Assembly (NCBI GenBank): GCA_964628185.1 | Contig: CAZVLQ010000005.1 | Location: 1-64,000, forward strand | Direction: 5' to 3' | Source: CAZVLQ01 sp964628185 | Lineage (GTDB): Bacteria > Pseudomonadota > Zetaproteobacteria > Mariprofundales > Mariprofundaceae | DNA length: 64,000 bases | Shown here: piece after piece, positions 9,653 to 20,280 of the stretch | How positions within the stretch are numbered: the stretch's first letter is position 1 | How the letters are laid out: each line of letters opens with the position of its first letter | Translations under genes and position numbers: made by a program | The notes under the pieces: model-generated | What the model was told of the DNA's origin: nothing | The model's database searches: none | Seen by the model: the letters and a program-made list of their open reading frames with translations, nothing else

Positions 9653-9703
9653 CCGGGCTGGCATGGAAAAACAGTGGATTTTACAGGAATCTGAGGTAAT
9701 AAA

Positions 9704-11245
9704 ATGAAACTTGATACGGCGGAAATCAGTTCGATTATCAAAGAGCAGATCAAGGGCTTTGAGGCCGGAGCCGCTGATGCCAATATCGGCACACTGATCA
9801 GCATTGGCGATGGCGTGGCCATCATTCACGGGCTTTCGGGCGCCATGGCCGGAGAAATGCTGGAATTCCCGCAGGGAACCATGGGCATGGTGCTTAATCT
9901 TGAGGAAGATTCCGTCGGCGCGGTGATTTTTGGCGAATACACGCATCTTAAAGAGGGCGATGAGGTGAAGTGCACCGGCAAGATTTTCTCCGTGCCGGTC
10001 GGGCCCGGGCTGAAAGGCCGCGTTGTTAACGCCCTGGGCCAGCCCATCGACGGGAAAGGACCGGTCAAGGCGGCGCGGGAAGACCCGGTGGAAAAGATCG
10101 CTCCGGGCGTGATCTGGCGCAAATCCGTGGATCAGCCGTTGCAGACCGGCATCAAGTCCATTGACGCCATGGTTCCGATCGGCCGGGGCCAGCGCGAACT
10201 GATTATCGGCGACCGCCAGACGGGAAAGACGGCCATCGCTCTGGATACCATCATTAACCAGAAGGACACCGGCGTAACCTGCATTTATGTGGCGGTGGGG
10301 CAGAAGGCCTCTACCGTGGCGGGCGTGGTGCGCACGCTCAAGGAACACGGAGCGATGGATCATACGATTGTTGTTGCGGCCAGCGCTTCGGAGTCCGCCG
10401 CCCTGCAGTTTCTAGCCCCGTACACGGGCTGCACGATGGGTGAATATTTCCGCGACCGGGGAGAGGATGCGCTGATCATCTATGACGATCTCACCAAGCA
10501 GGCATGGGCCTACCGGCAGGTATCGCTGATCCTGCGCCGGCCTCCCGGCCGTGAAGCCTATCCGGGCGACGTGTTCTATCTTCACTCCCGGTTGCTGGAA
10601 CGCGCCTCCCGCGTCAGCGAGAAATACGTAGAAGAATTTACGCAGGGCAAGGTGAAAGACAGGACGGGATCGCTGACGGCGCTGCCGATCATTGAAACGC
10701 AGGAAGGCGATGTGTCCGCCTTTGTTCCGACCAACGTTATTTCCATTACCGACGGCCAGATTTTTCTGGAAACAGGCCTGTTCAACGCCGGCCAGCGCCC
10801 GGCCGTGAATGCGGGTCTTTCCGTGTCCCGCGTGGGCGGCGCCGCCCAGACCAAGGCGATGAAGAAGGTTGGCGGTGGTTTGCGCCTGGACCTTGCCCAG
10901 TATCGGGAACTGGCGGCCTTTGCCCAGTTTGCCTCCGACCTGGATGAAGCGACACGCAAACAGATCGAGCGCGGCAAACGCGGCACTGAAGTCCTGAAAC
11001 AGGATGAAAATTCGCCGATGAGCGTGGCTCAGATGACGGCCAGCCTGTATGCATTGAATACCGGCGCCCTGGATGACGTGGAAGTCAGCAAGGTCCGTGA
11101 CTTCGAAAAGGCGTTCCAGGCCTACCTGAAATCCGACGCGGTTGAGTTGATGGCCAGACTGGATGCTGAATCCGCCTTAAGCGATGATGTGGTGGAAGGC
11201 CTGGACAAAGCCATTGCTGATTTCAAGGCCAATGGCACTTATTAA
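9704..11245 (+). CDS. atpA: F1Fo ATP synthase subunit alpha
   Basis: Non-catalytic nucleotide-binding subunit of F1, 513 residues, the standard length. Walker A is GDRQTGKTA near 169, followed by the VYVAVGQK-type segment and ALIIYDDLTKQAWAYRQ with the Walker B region. GAGGT lies about 10 bases before the ATG. The next gene, atpG, is 191 bp away because a palindromic repeat lies between them. Confidence 0.98.
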   Translation: MKLDTAEISSIIKEQIKGFEAGAADANIGTLISIGDGVAIIHGLSGAMAGEMLEFPQGTMGMVLNLEEDSVGAVIFGEYTHLKEGDEVKCTGKIFSVPVGPGLKGRVVNALGQPIDGKGPVKAAREDPVEKIAPGVIWRKSVDQPLQTGIKSIDAMVPIGRGQRELIIGDRQTGKTAIALDTIINQKDTGVTCIYVAVGQKASTVAGVVRTLKEHGAMDHTIVVAASASESAALQFLAPYTGCTMGEYFRDRGEDALIIYDDLTKQAWAYRQVSLILRRPPGREAYPGDVFYLHSRLLERASRVSEKYVEEFTQGKVKDRTGSLTALPIIETQEGDVSAFVPTNVISITDGQIFLETGLFNAGQRPAVNAGLSVSRVGGAAQTKAMKKVGGGLRLDLAQYRELAAFAQFASDLDEATRKQIERGKRGTEVLKQDENSPMSVAQMTASLYALNTGALDDVEVSKVRDFEKAFQAYLKSDAVELMARLDAESALSDDVVEGLDKAIADFKANGTY

Positions 11246-11255
11246 AAAACAAGCT

Positions 11256-11386
11256 CACCACAAAGGTACGAAGAATAATGGAACAGGGACGGAGTGATTC
11301 ATTGATGATGTTCGATATTTCATTGGCAAGCAGGAAAAAACAGGTTTTGATGCCCTTACACTTTGTGCCTTTGTGCCTTTGTGGTT
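11256..11386. repeat. palindromic CACCACAAAGG-type repeat inserted between atpA and atpG
   Basis: The left arm ACCACAAAGGTACGAAG (ending 11273) pairs with the right arm near 11361-11386, which reads GAACCACAAAGGCACAAAG in reverse complement and holds a short tandem of CTTTGTGC. The arms enclose about 87 bp of AT-richer sequence with no open frame of note. Similar CACCACA...TGTGGTG palindromes are widespread intergenic repeats in bacteria. It splits the otherwise tightly spaced atp operon. Confidence 0.65.
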
Positions 11387-11436
11387 CGCTCTTTTCGCAG
11401 TTTGGTTCTGATGATGCCGGGATAGAGGAGTAACAG

Positions 11437-12294
11437 GTGGCGTCAGCCAAAGAGATTCGGGGTCAGATCAAGGCCATTCAGAATACCGCCAAAATCACCA
11501 ATGCCATGCAGATGGTGGCGGCGAGCAAGATGCGCAAGGCTCAGGAAAGCGTGCTGACCGCGCGCGCCTATGCCGAAGGCATTGCGCAGGTGATTGCCAA
11601 TCTGATGCAGGCCCATCCCGAGTACAGGCATCCTTTCTTTACGCACCGTGAAAACATCAAACGTGCCGGCCTGATCCTGATCACGACGGACAAGGGGCTG
11701 TGCGGCGGCTTGAACACCAACGCCCTGCGGCTGGCGTTGCAGACGTTGAAGGCGCAGAAGGCCGCGGTTGACGCCATCAGTATCGGCCGGCGCGGGGCTG
11801 CGTTCATGCGGCGCATTGGCGTGGATGTCATCGGCAGCGTGGAAAATGTACCGGACTCCCCTGAACTGACGGACATCCTCGGTGCGGCCGAACTGGCGAT
11901 ACAGCGCTACCTTGCGGGTGATCTCGATGAAGTGCATATGCTCTACAGCGAATTCGTCAACACCATGACCCAGACGCCCCGCATTATGCGCATGCTTCCG
12001 CTTCCCCTGCCTGAAGAGCCTTCGCACCCGGGCTACTGGGATTATCTCTATGAGCCCGAGGCCCAGACAGTGCTTGACGGACTGCTCAGGCGTTCGTTTG
12101 AAGCGCTGGTGTATCATGGCGTGCTCGAAAACAAGGCATGCGAACAGTCGGCGCGCATGGTGGCCATGAAAAGCGCCACGGACAATGCCAACAGCATTGT
12201 CAAGGATTTGCAGATTACATACAACAAGGCGCGGCAGGCCGCAATCACGCAGGAACTGGCGGAAATCGTCGCCGGCGGTGCCGCGGCGCAATAA
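11437..12294 (+). CDS. atpG: F1Fo ATP synthase subunit gamma
   Basis: Central rotor stalk of F1, 285 residues. N-terminal KEIRGQIKAIQNTAKITNAM and the C-terminal coiled-coil segment with TDNANSIVKDLQITYNKARQA are family signatures. The start is GTG with an AGAGGAG site six bases upstream. It is the first atp gene after the interrupting repeat, so its transcription must pass through or restart after that palindrome. Confidence 0.97.
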   Translation: MASAKEIRGQIKAIQNTAKITNAMQMVAASKMRKAQESVLTARAYAEGIAQVIANLMQAHPEYRHPFFTHRENIKRAGLILITTDKGLCGGLNTNALRLALQTLKAQKAAVDAISIGRRGAAFMRRIGVDVIGSVENVPDSPELTDILGAAELAIQRYLAGDLDEVHMLYSEFVNTMTQTPRIMRMLPLPLPEEPSHPGYWDYLYEPEAQTVLDGLLRRSFEALVYHGVLENKACEQSARMVAMKSATDNANSIVKDLQITYNKARQAAITQELAEIVAGGAAAQ

Positions 12295-12333
12295 ATTATA
12301 CAAGACAGTGAATTGGCAGAGAGGTCAGAGAAG

Positions 12334-13725
12334 ATGAGTGTTGGAAAAATCGTACAGGTGATCGGTCCGGTGGTGGATGTCCGTTTTGAGGCGGGAAAAT
12401 TGCCGTCCATCTACAATGCCCTGGTTATTGAAGAAGCACATCTCACCATGGAAACCCAGCAGCATCTGGGTGACAACACGGTTCGCGCCATTGCCATGGG
12501 ATCCACGGATGGCCTGCGCCGCGGCATGGATGTGAAGGATACCGGAGACCCGATCAAGGTACCGGTGGGCAAGGCCACGCTTGGTCGCATCATGAATGTG
12601 CTTGGAAGCGGCATTGACTTTGACGGTGAGGATGTGCCGTCGGAGGACCGCTGGCCGATCCACCGCTCGGCTCCCACCTTTGAGGAACTGGCGCCGGCGC
12701 AGGAAATTCTCGAAACCGGTATCAAGGTGATCGACCTGATGGCGCCCATCGCCAAGGGCGGCAAGGTGGGTCTGTTTGGCGGCGCGGGTGTGGGAAAAAC
12801 CGTCAACATGATGGAACTCATCAACAATATCGCCAAGGCGCACGGCGGCTATTCCGTATTCGCCGGCGTGGGCGAACGCACCCGCGAGGGCAACGATTTC
12901 TATTATGAAATGAAGGAATCCAACGTGCTGGACAAGGTGGCGCTGGTCTACGGCCAGATGAACGAGCCGCCGGGCAATCGCCTGCGCGTAGCGCTGACGG
13001 GGCTGACCATGGCCGAGTATTTCCGCGATGAGGGCCGCGACGTGCTGATGTTCATCGACAACATCTACCGTTATTCACTGGCCGGCGTGGAGGTATCCGC
13101 GCTATTGGGCCGCATGCCTTCCGCCGTGGGTTACCAGCCAAACCTGGCCGAGGAAATGGGCCGTCTTCAGGAACGCATTGCCTCGACCAAGGTCGGATCG
13201 ATCACCTCCGTTCAGGCCGTCTACGTGCCGGCGGATGATCTGACCGACCCCGCGCCGGCGACCACCTTCGCCCACCTGGACTCCACCATCGTGCTGTCCC
13301 GCCAGATTGCGGAGCTGGGCATTTATCCCGCCGTGGACCCGCTGGACTCAACCTCGCGTCAGCTTGATCCCAAGATCATCGGTGTTGAACATTATGAGGT
13401 GGCGACCGGTGTGCAGCGTACGCTCCAACGCTACAAGGAATTACAGGATATTATTGCGATTCTGGGCATGGATGAGTTGTCCGATGACGACAAGCTGACC
13501 GTTTCACGTGCGCGCAAAATCCAGCGCTTCCTGTCCCAGCCCTTCCATGTGGCCGAGGTCTTTACCGGTTCGCCGGGTATTTTCGTCAAGCGCGAGGACA
13601 CAATCCGGGGCTTCAAGGCCATTCTCGACGGGGAATACGACCATTTGCCGGAACAGGCGTTTTATATGGTCGGTTCCGTTGAACAGGCCGTTGAAAAGGC
13701 CGACAAGATGGAGGCCAGGGGCTGA
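12334..13725 (+). CDS. atpD: F1Fo ATP synthase subunit beta
   Basis: Catalytic subunit of F1. Walker A is GGAGVGKTVNMMEL near 150, followed by GERTREGNDFYYEM and the Walker B region LMFIDNIYRYSLAG. A TTG at 12313 would add MAERSEK, but ATG at 12334 begins MSVGKIVQVIGPVVDV as in homologues, giving 463 residues. The stop overlaps the atpC start (TGATG). Confidence 0.98.
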   Translation: MSVGKIVQVIGPVVDVRFEAGKLPSIYNALVIEEAHLTMETQQHLGDNTVRAIAMGSTDGLRRGMDVKDTGDPIKVPVGKATLGRIMNVLGSGIDFDGEDVPSEDRWPIHRSAPTFEELAPAQEILETGIKVIDLMAPIAKGGKVGLFGGAGVGKTVNMMELINNIAKAHGGYSVFAGVGERTREGNDFYYEMKESNVLDKVALVYGQMNEPPGNRLRVALTGLTMAEYFRDEGRDVLMFIDNIYRYSLAGVEVSALLGRMPSAVGYQPNLAEEMGRLQERIASTKVGSITSVQAVYVPADDLTDPAPATTFAHLDSTIVLSRQIAELGIYPAVDPLDSTSRQLDPKIIGVEHYEVATGVQRTLQRYKELQDIIAILGMDELSDDDKLTVSRARKIQRFLSQPFHVAEVFTGSPGIFVKREDTIRGFKAILDGEYDHLPEQAFYMVGSVEQAVEKADKMEARG

Positions 13726-14138
13726 TGGCGGCAACCGTGCAGGTGCTGGTCGCCACGGCCGAACGCGAGGTCTATCGCGGAGCGGCCGAGAAGCTGGTGG
13801 CGCCGGGGGCTGCGGGCGAGCTGGGCATTCTGCCCAGGCACGCGCCGCTTTTAAGCGAGCTCAAGGCCGGTGAACTGCGCATTACGCATGGCGAAAGCGT
13901 GGATGAGGTATTTATTTCCGGTGGCTACATGGAAGTGCAGCCCGATATGATCACCGTACTGGCCGATACGGCCGAGCGCGCCACGGATATGGATGAAGCG
14001 GCGGCCCTGGCCGCCCAGCGCCGGGCGGAGGAAACACTGGAGGCCAAGAAGGGAAGCGTGGATTATGCCCTGGCGGAGGCCGAGCTGGCAATCATGGCCC
14101 AGCGCCTGGCCTGGCTGCAAAAGAAAAAGAAACATTAA
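13725..14138 (+). CDS. atpC: F1Fo ATP synthase subunit epsilon
   Basis: Regulatory subunit of F1, 137 residues, with an N-terminal beta-sandwich (VLVATAEREVYRG, GELGILPRHAPLL) and a C-terminal helical hairpin rich in Ala and Glu that can inhibit ATP hydrolysis. It overlaps atpD by one base and is the last gene of the operon. No strong terminator follows; the next 270 bp contain a fragment of the mobile repeat family. Confidence 0.96.
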   Translation: MAATVQVLVATAEREVYRGAAEKLVAPGAAGELGILPRHAPLLSELKAGELRITHGESVDEVFISGGYMEVQPDMITVLADTAERATDMDEAAALAAQRRAEETLEAKKGSVDYALAEAELAIMAQRLAWLQKKKKH

Positions 14139-14235
14139 CCGTAACGACTCAGGTTTCCGGGTTCCCGGGACTAAAACCGGTGGATGTCCAGCTCTGGACA
14201 GTTACCAAAATTCGCGGCTTTCCCGTCAATCGATA

Positions 14236-14300
14236 CAAGCCTGAATTCCCTGTCTGCGTGCAACGCACAGGCAGGCGAATCCTTCATGCAATATGCGGTT
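14236..14300 (-). repeat. partial element of the TA-flanked family, hairpin-bearing subtype
   Basis: The stretch runs from AAGCCTGAATTCC through a roughly 30-bp insert with an imperfect hairpin (GTCTGCGTGC / GCACAGGCAG) to CTTCATGCAATATGCGG. It matches the repeat at 45400-45472 in reverse complement including the insert, and matches one end of the 250-bp elements without it. The outer TA is lost (CGGTTT). The rest of the 271-bp atpC-glmU gap (14139-14409) shows no gene. Confidence 0.65.
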
Positions 14301-14409
14301 TGTGCATGGTGATGCGCGAATTCCGTGCGCACACTTTGCAAGGCTTGCCCCGTTGTGCCACCCTTTTGGCTGCTGGATCAATAACACGATCGAATGAAGC
14401 GGAGGCAAC

Positions 14410-15810
14410 ATGATTTCGGAATTGCATCATCCTGATTTGCAGGTGTGTGTGCTGGCCGCTGGCAAAGGCAAGCGCATGCGCTCGAACACGCCCAAGGTGC
14501 TGCACAAGGTGCTGGGCCGGGCCATGATTGATCATGTGTTGCACACGGTGGAGGAATTGCGTCCCCATGCTATTGCCGTCGTCACGGGTCATGCCGCGGA
14601 TCAGGTGCGCGCTCATGTCGGGCAGCCCCGAAACCTGGAGTGGGTGATTCAGGACAGGCAACTGGGCACGGGGCATGCAATCAGGCAATGTGAAAACATA
14701 ATTCGTGATGTCCGCGATGTGCTGATTGTGTGCGGGGATACGCCCCTGCTGCGCAGCGGGACGCTGGCACGGCTGGTCGCCGCCCACCGGCAAAAGGATG
14801 CCGCGGTGACGGTGTTGACGGCCGAAATCGACGATCCGCATGGCTATGGCCGTATTGTCAGGAATTCCTCGGGGCGGGTCAGCGCAATTATAGAAGAGAA
14901 AGACGCCACGGATGCACAACGTGGAATCCGGGAAGTGAGCAGTGGTATTTACTGCGTGCGGCATGCACTGTTGTTCGCATTGTTGCACAAGCTTGGAAAC
15001 CGGAATGCACAGGGTGAGTATTACCTGCCGGACATCGTGCCCCTGGCCCTGAAGGACGGGCAGTCCGTGGAAACGGTGCACATGGAGAACGCCTTCGAAA
15101 TGGCGGGCGTGAACAACCGGGTGCAGCTGTCGCAGGTGGAAGGTGAAATGCAGCGGCGTATTGTCCGCGACTGGCAAATGAACGGCGTGACAATTGAAAC
15201 GCCTGAAACCGTGCGCATCGAGGCAACGGTGAATATCGGAGTGGATACCGTCATTCAGGCCGGATGTCATCTGATCGGTTCGACCCGAATCGGAGACGAG
15301 TGCCGTATTGGTCCCTATGCCGTGCTGGTGGATGCATGGCTTGACGATCAGGTGGACGTCGCCGCTTTCAGTCATATTCACGGCGGCAATGTCGGCATGG
15401 GCGCAAAAATCGGTCCGTTTGCGCGCCTGCGGCCCGGCGCGGAACTGGATGAGGAAGTCCATATCGGGAATTTTGTCGAGATCAAGAACTCGATTATCAA
15501 CCGCGGCAGCAAGATCAATCACTTAAGTTATATCGGCGATACGGAAATGGGTCATCACTGCAATATCGGTGCGGGAACGATTACCTGCAACTATGACGGC
15601 GCGAACAAACATAAAACCATGATTGGCGACCGGGTGTTTATCGGTTCCGATACCAAGCTGATTGCGCCGGTGCAGGTCAAATCCGATGCCACGGTCGGCG
15701 CCGGCAGCATTATCACGAAAAACGTCGATGCCGGAGGTTTGACGCTTTCCGAGCGCACGGAGCAGCGCCACGTTTCCGGCTGGAAACGACCGCGCAAGGC
15801 ATCGCGCTGA
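14410..15810 (+). CDS. glmU: bifunctional N-acetylglucosamine-1-phosphate uridyltransferase / glucosamine-1-phosphate acetyltransferase
   Basis: Catalyses the last two steps to UDP-GlcNAc for peptidoglycan and LPS. The N-terminal nucleotidyltransferase has LAAGKGKRMRSNTPKVLH, and the C-terminal half is a left-handed beta-helix acetyltransferase with hexapeptide repeats (IGDECRIGPYAVL, FVEIKNS, GAGTITCNYDG). The 466-residue length matches the family. GCGGAGG precedes the ATG. glmS follows after 21 bp. Confidence 0.98.
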   Translation: MISELHHPDLQVCVLAAGKGKRMRSNTPKVLHKVLGRAMIDHVLHTVEELRPHAIAVVTGHAADQVRAHVGQPRNLEWVIQDRQLGTGHAIRQCENIIRDVRDVLIVCGDTPLLRSGTLARLVAAHRQKDAAVTVLTAEIDDPHGYGRIVRNSSGRVSAIIEEKDATDAQRGIREVSSGIYCVRHALLFALLHKLGNRNAQGEYYLPDIVPLALKDGQSVETVHMENAFEMAGVNNRVQLSQVEGEMQRRIVRDWQMNGVTIETPETVRIEATVNIGVDTVIQAGCHLIGSTRIGDECRIGPYAVLVDAWLDDQVDVAAFSHIHGGNVGMGAKIGPFARLRPGAELDEEVHIGNFVEIKNSIINRGSKINHLSYIGDTEMGHHCNIGAGTITCNYDGANKHKTMIGDRVFIGSDTKLIAPVQVKSDATVGAGSIITKNVDAGGLTLSERTEQRHVSGWKRPRKASR

Positions 15811-15831
15811 CGTGATTATGGATTCAGTCTG

Positions 15832-17658
<1,827 letters not shown>

Positions 17659-17698
17659 AACATTGCACGCTTTGACACGGCCTGTTTCCGGTTCAACA

Positions 17699-18586
17699 AT
17701 GGAGCTTAGCGGGACAACAACGGTATACGGCGTTATCGGTGATCCGGTGTCGCATTCCCTGTCACCGGTCTTTCAGGCCCGCTTTTTCGAGCAGTACGGG
17801 CTTGATGCCGTGTATGTGCCGTTTCACGTGGTGAAGGAGAATGTGGACAAGGTGTTGGATGGATTGTGGGCCGCGGGCGTGGCGGGGTTGAATATTACCG
17901 TGCCGCACAAGCAGGCCGTGCTGGACAGGGTGGATGCCGATGCCGATGCACGTTGTATCGGGGCCGTCAACACCTTAAGGCACGAAAGCGCCGGCTGGCA
18001 GGGGGTCAATACGGACTGGCAGGGATTCCGCGATGTATTGCACGGCATGAACGCGCATGTCCGCGGCGCCTGCGTATTGCTGTTCGGAGCCGGAGGGACG
18101 GCGAGAGCCATGTTGCATGCCCTGGCCCGGGAAGGAGCGAAAACAGTCCGGATTTGCAACCGGAGTCCTGAGCGGCTTCACAGCCTGATTGACCACGCCG
18201 GCCGGGCATATCCGGACATGTCCGTTGAACCGGTCGCATGGGAACAGCAGGCGGTCAGTCAAGCCTGTGAACGGGCCGTGCTTGCGGTCAACGCAACCAG
18301 CATCGGGCTGGGAGAAATGCCGCGGACTTTCCCGTTTTCGCTTTGTGGAAAAAGTTCGGCAGTGGATGCCGTCTATGTACCGGATGGCAACACGCCATTT
18401 GTCATGGCGGCACGGCAGGCGGGTTGCAGGGCGCTCGACGGCCTGCCGATGCTGATTGCACAGGGTGCGGCCTCCTTTCATTACTGGCAGCAAAAAAAAC
18501 CTGCCCGCCTGCCCGTACTGCGCTGGCTGGAGGCCAGGCTCGGCAGGTCCGCCGCCGGGCTGCCCGCATGGGAGCGGATGGCGTGA
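17699..18586 (+). CDS. aroE: shikimate dehydrogenase
   Basis: NADPH-dependent reduction of 3-dehydroshikimate to shikimate for aromatic amino acids. Motifs are GDPVSHSLSPVFQ at the N-terminus, NITVPHK with the catalytic Lys, GVNTDWQGF, GAGGTARAM (NADP loop) and NATSIG. ATG at 17699 gives 295 residues; a TTG at 17651 overlapping glmS is in frame but adds a non-conserved stretch. The end overlaps pilB by 4 bp, an unusual biosynthesis-pilus coupling. Confidence 0.95.
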   Translation: MELSGTTTVYGVIGDPVSHSLSPVFQARFFEQYGLDAVYVPFHVVKENVDKVLDGLWAAGVAGLNITVPHKQAVLDRVDADADARCIGAVNTLRHESAGWQGVNTDWQGFRDVLHGMNAHVRGACVLLFGAGGTARAMLHALAREGAKTVRICNRSPERLHSLIDHAGRAYPDMSVEPVAWEQQAVSQACERAVLAVNATSIGLGEMPRTFPFSLCGKSSAVDAVYVPDGNTPFVMAARQAGCRALDGLPMLIAQGAASFHYWQQKKPARLPVLRWLEARLGRSAAGLPAWERMA

Positions 18587-20280
18587 AATCCACACGGCTG
18601 GGTGATCTTCTGCTGCGCGAGGGCATGATAAGTCACGCGCAGCTTGATGAAGTGGTCCGGGAAATGAACCTCAGCGGTGAAACGCTGATATCGCAGTTGC
18701 TCAAGAGCAGGCTATGTTCCGAGGAGGAAATCACCAAATTTATCGCCAGGCATTTCGGCCGCCCGGTCGTGGATCTGGATAAAATCAAGGTGCCTTCCGA
18801 TATCGCCAGGATTCCGCTGGATATCATGCGCAAGAATCTTGCCTTGCCCATCAAGCAGACGGGCAATGTGCTGACGCTGGCCGTAGCCGACCCCTACGAT
18901 ATTCACGCCCTGGATGAAATCGCCTTTATCAGCGGCTGCCAGGTTGAAGTGATGATTGCGTCTGAAAGTCAGCTCGCCCGCCACCTGGAAGATATGAAGG
19001 AATCCGGCAGGCAGATGGATGAAGTGCTCGCCGACCTTGGCGCCAGTGATATGGAAGTGGTGGATATCGCCGAAACGGAACTGGACGAGCACCCGCTGGC
19101 GTCGGAAATGCAGGCCGCGCCCGTCGTCAAGCTGGTGAACCTTGTTCTGCTGGATGCGATCAAGCGCGGTGCATCGGATATTCATCTGGAGCCGTACGAA
19201 AAGGTTCTGCGGGTTCGCTACCGTATTGACGGCGTGCTGCACGAAATCATGCGGCCGCCGGTGAAAATGCGCAGCGCCATCGTGTCGCGTATCAAGATAT
19301 TGTCCCGGATGGATATTTCAGAACGGCGCATGCCTCAGGACGGCCGTATCAAGCTGCGCCTGTCCAGGGCGAAAACCGTGGATTTTCGTGTTTCAGTGCT
19401 GCCGACCCTGTTTGGAGAAAAAATTGTCATGCGTCTGCTCGATCCCGCCAGTCTGCAACTGGATATGGACAAACTGGGTTACAATGAGCAGGGCCAGCGC
19501 CAGTTCCAGGAAGCCATTCACCAGCCTTACGGCATGGTGCTGGTGACCGGCCCGACGGGATCCGGCAAGACGGTGAGCCTGTACTCGGCCGTGGCTGAAC
19601 TGAATCAGCCCGGCGTGAACATCTGTACGGCGGAGGATCCGGTTGAGTTCAATTTCATGGGTATCAACCAGGTCAATATCAATGCCGCTATCGGGCTGGA
19701 TTTTCCCGCCGTCCTGCGTTCCTTCCTGCGACAGGATCCGGATATTATTCTTATCGGTGAGATCCGCGACTACGATACCGCCGCCATCGGCGTCAAGGCG
19801 GCGCTGACCGGCCATCTCGTACTGGCGACGCTGCATACCAATGACGCGCCGTCCACCATGAGTCGTCTTGTCAATATGGGTATGGAGAAATTTCTCGTCG
19901 GTTCGGCGGTGAATCTTGTTTCAGCCCAGCGCCTGGCCCGGCGCGTGTGCAGGGAATGCGCCGTGCCGGTCAGGGTGCCGATCGAGGCGCTAATCGATGC
20001 GGGCGTACCGGAAAATGAGGTTGACGCGTATCACCCCCTGCAGGGCAAGGGATGCGCCGCCTGCAATGGCACGGGCTTTAAGGGGCGTGTGGGTCTCTAC
20101 CAGGTCATGCCGGTCTTTCCGGAGATCAGGGAAGCGGTTTATGCGGGCGCGAACACGGATGAGATCAGTGAGGTTGCTTCGCGGCACGGGGTGCAAACCC
20201 TGCGCCAGGCCGCGCTTGCCAAGGTCAGGGAAGGCCTCATCTCGCTGGATGAATGCCTGCGGGTAACGCTGGCGGACTGA
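18583..20280 (+). CDS. pilB: type IV pilus assembly/extension ATPase
   Basis: Hexameric cytoplasmic motor that powers pilus extension. The 565-residue protein has an N-terminal MshEN-type domain (TRLGDLLLREGMI) and a GspE domain with Walker A GPTGSGKT at 323-330, an Asp box (ILIGEIRD) and a CxxC...CxxC zinc site (CRECA ... CAACNGTGF). GTG at 18583 is preferred because GGGAG lies upstream and the start overlaps the aroE TGA (GTGA); ATG at 18568 is an alternative. pilC overlaps its stop. Confidence 0.95.
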   Translation: MKSTRLGDLLLREGMISHAQLDEVVREMNLSGETLISQLLKSRLCSEEEITKFIARHFGRPVVDLDKIKVPSDIARIPLDIMRKNLALPIKQTGNVLTLAVADPYDIHALDEIAFISGCQVEVMIASESQLARHLEDMKESGRQMDEVLADLGASDMEVVDIAETELDEHPLASEMQAAPVVKLVNLVLLDAIKRGASDIHLEPYEKVLRVRYRIDGVLHEIMRPPVKMRSAIVSRIKILSRMDISERRMPQDGRIKLRLSRAKTVDFRVSVLPTLFGEKIVMRLLDPASLQLDMDKLGYNEQGQRQFQEAIHQPYGMVLVTGPTGSGKTVSLYSAVAELNQPGVNICTAEDPVEFNFMGINQVNINAAIGLDFPAVLRSFLRQDPDIILIGEIRDYDTAAIGVKAALTGHLVLATLHTNDAPSTMSRLVNMGMEKFLVGSAVNLVSAQRLARRVCRECAVPVRVPIEALIDAGVPENEVDAYHPLQGKGCAACNGTGFKGRVGLYQVMPVFPEIREAVYAGANTDEISEVASRHGVQTLRQAALAKVREGLISLDECLRVTLAD

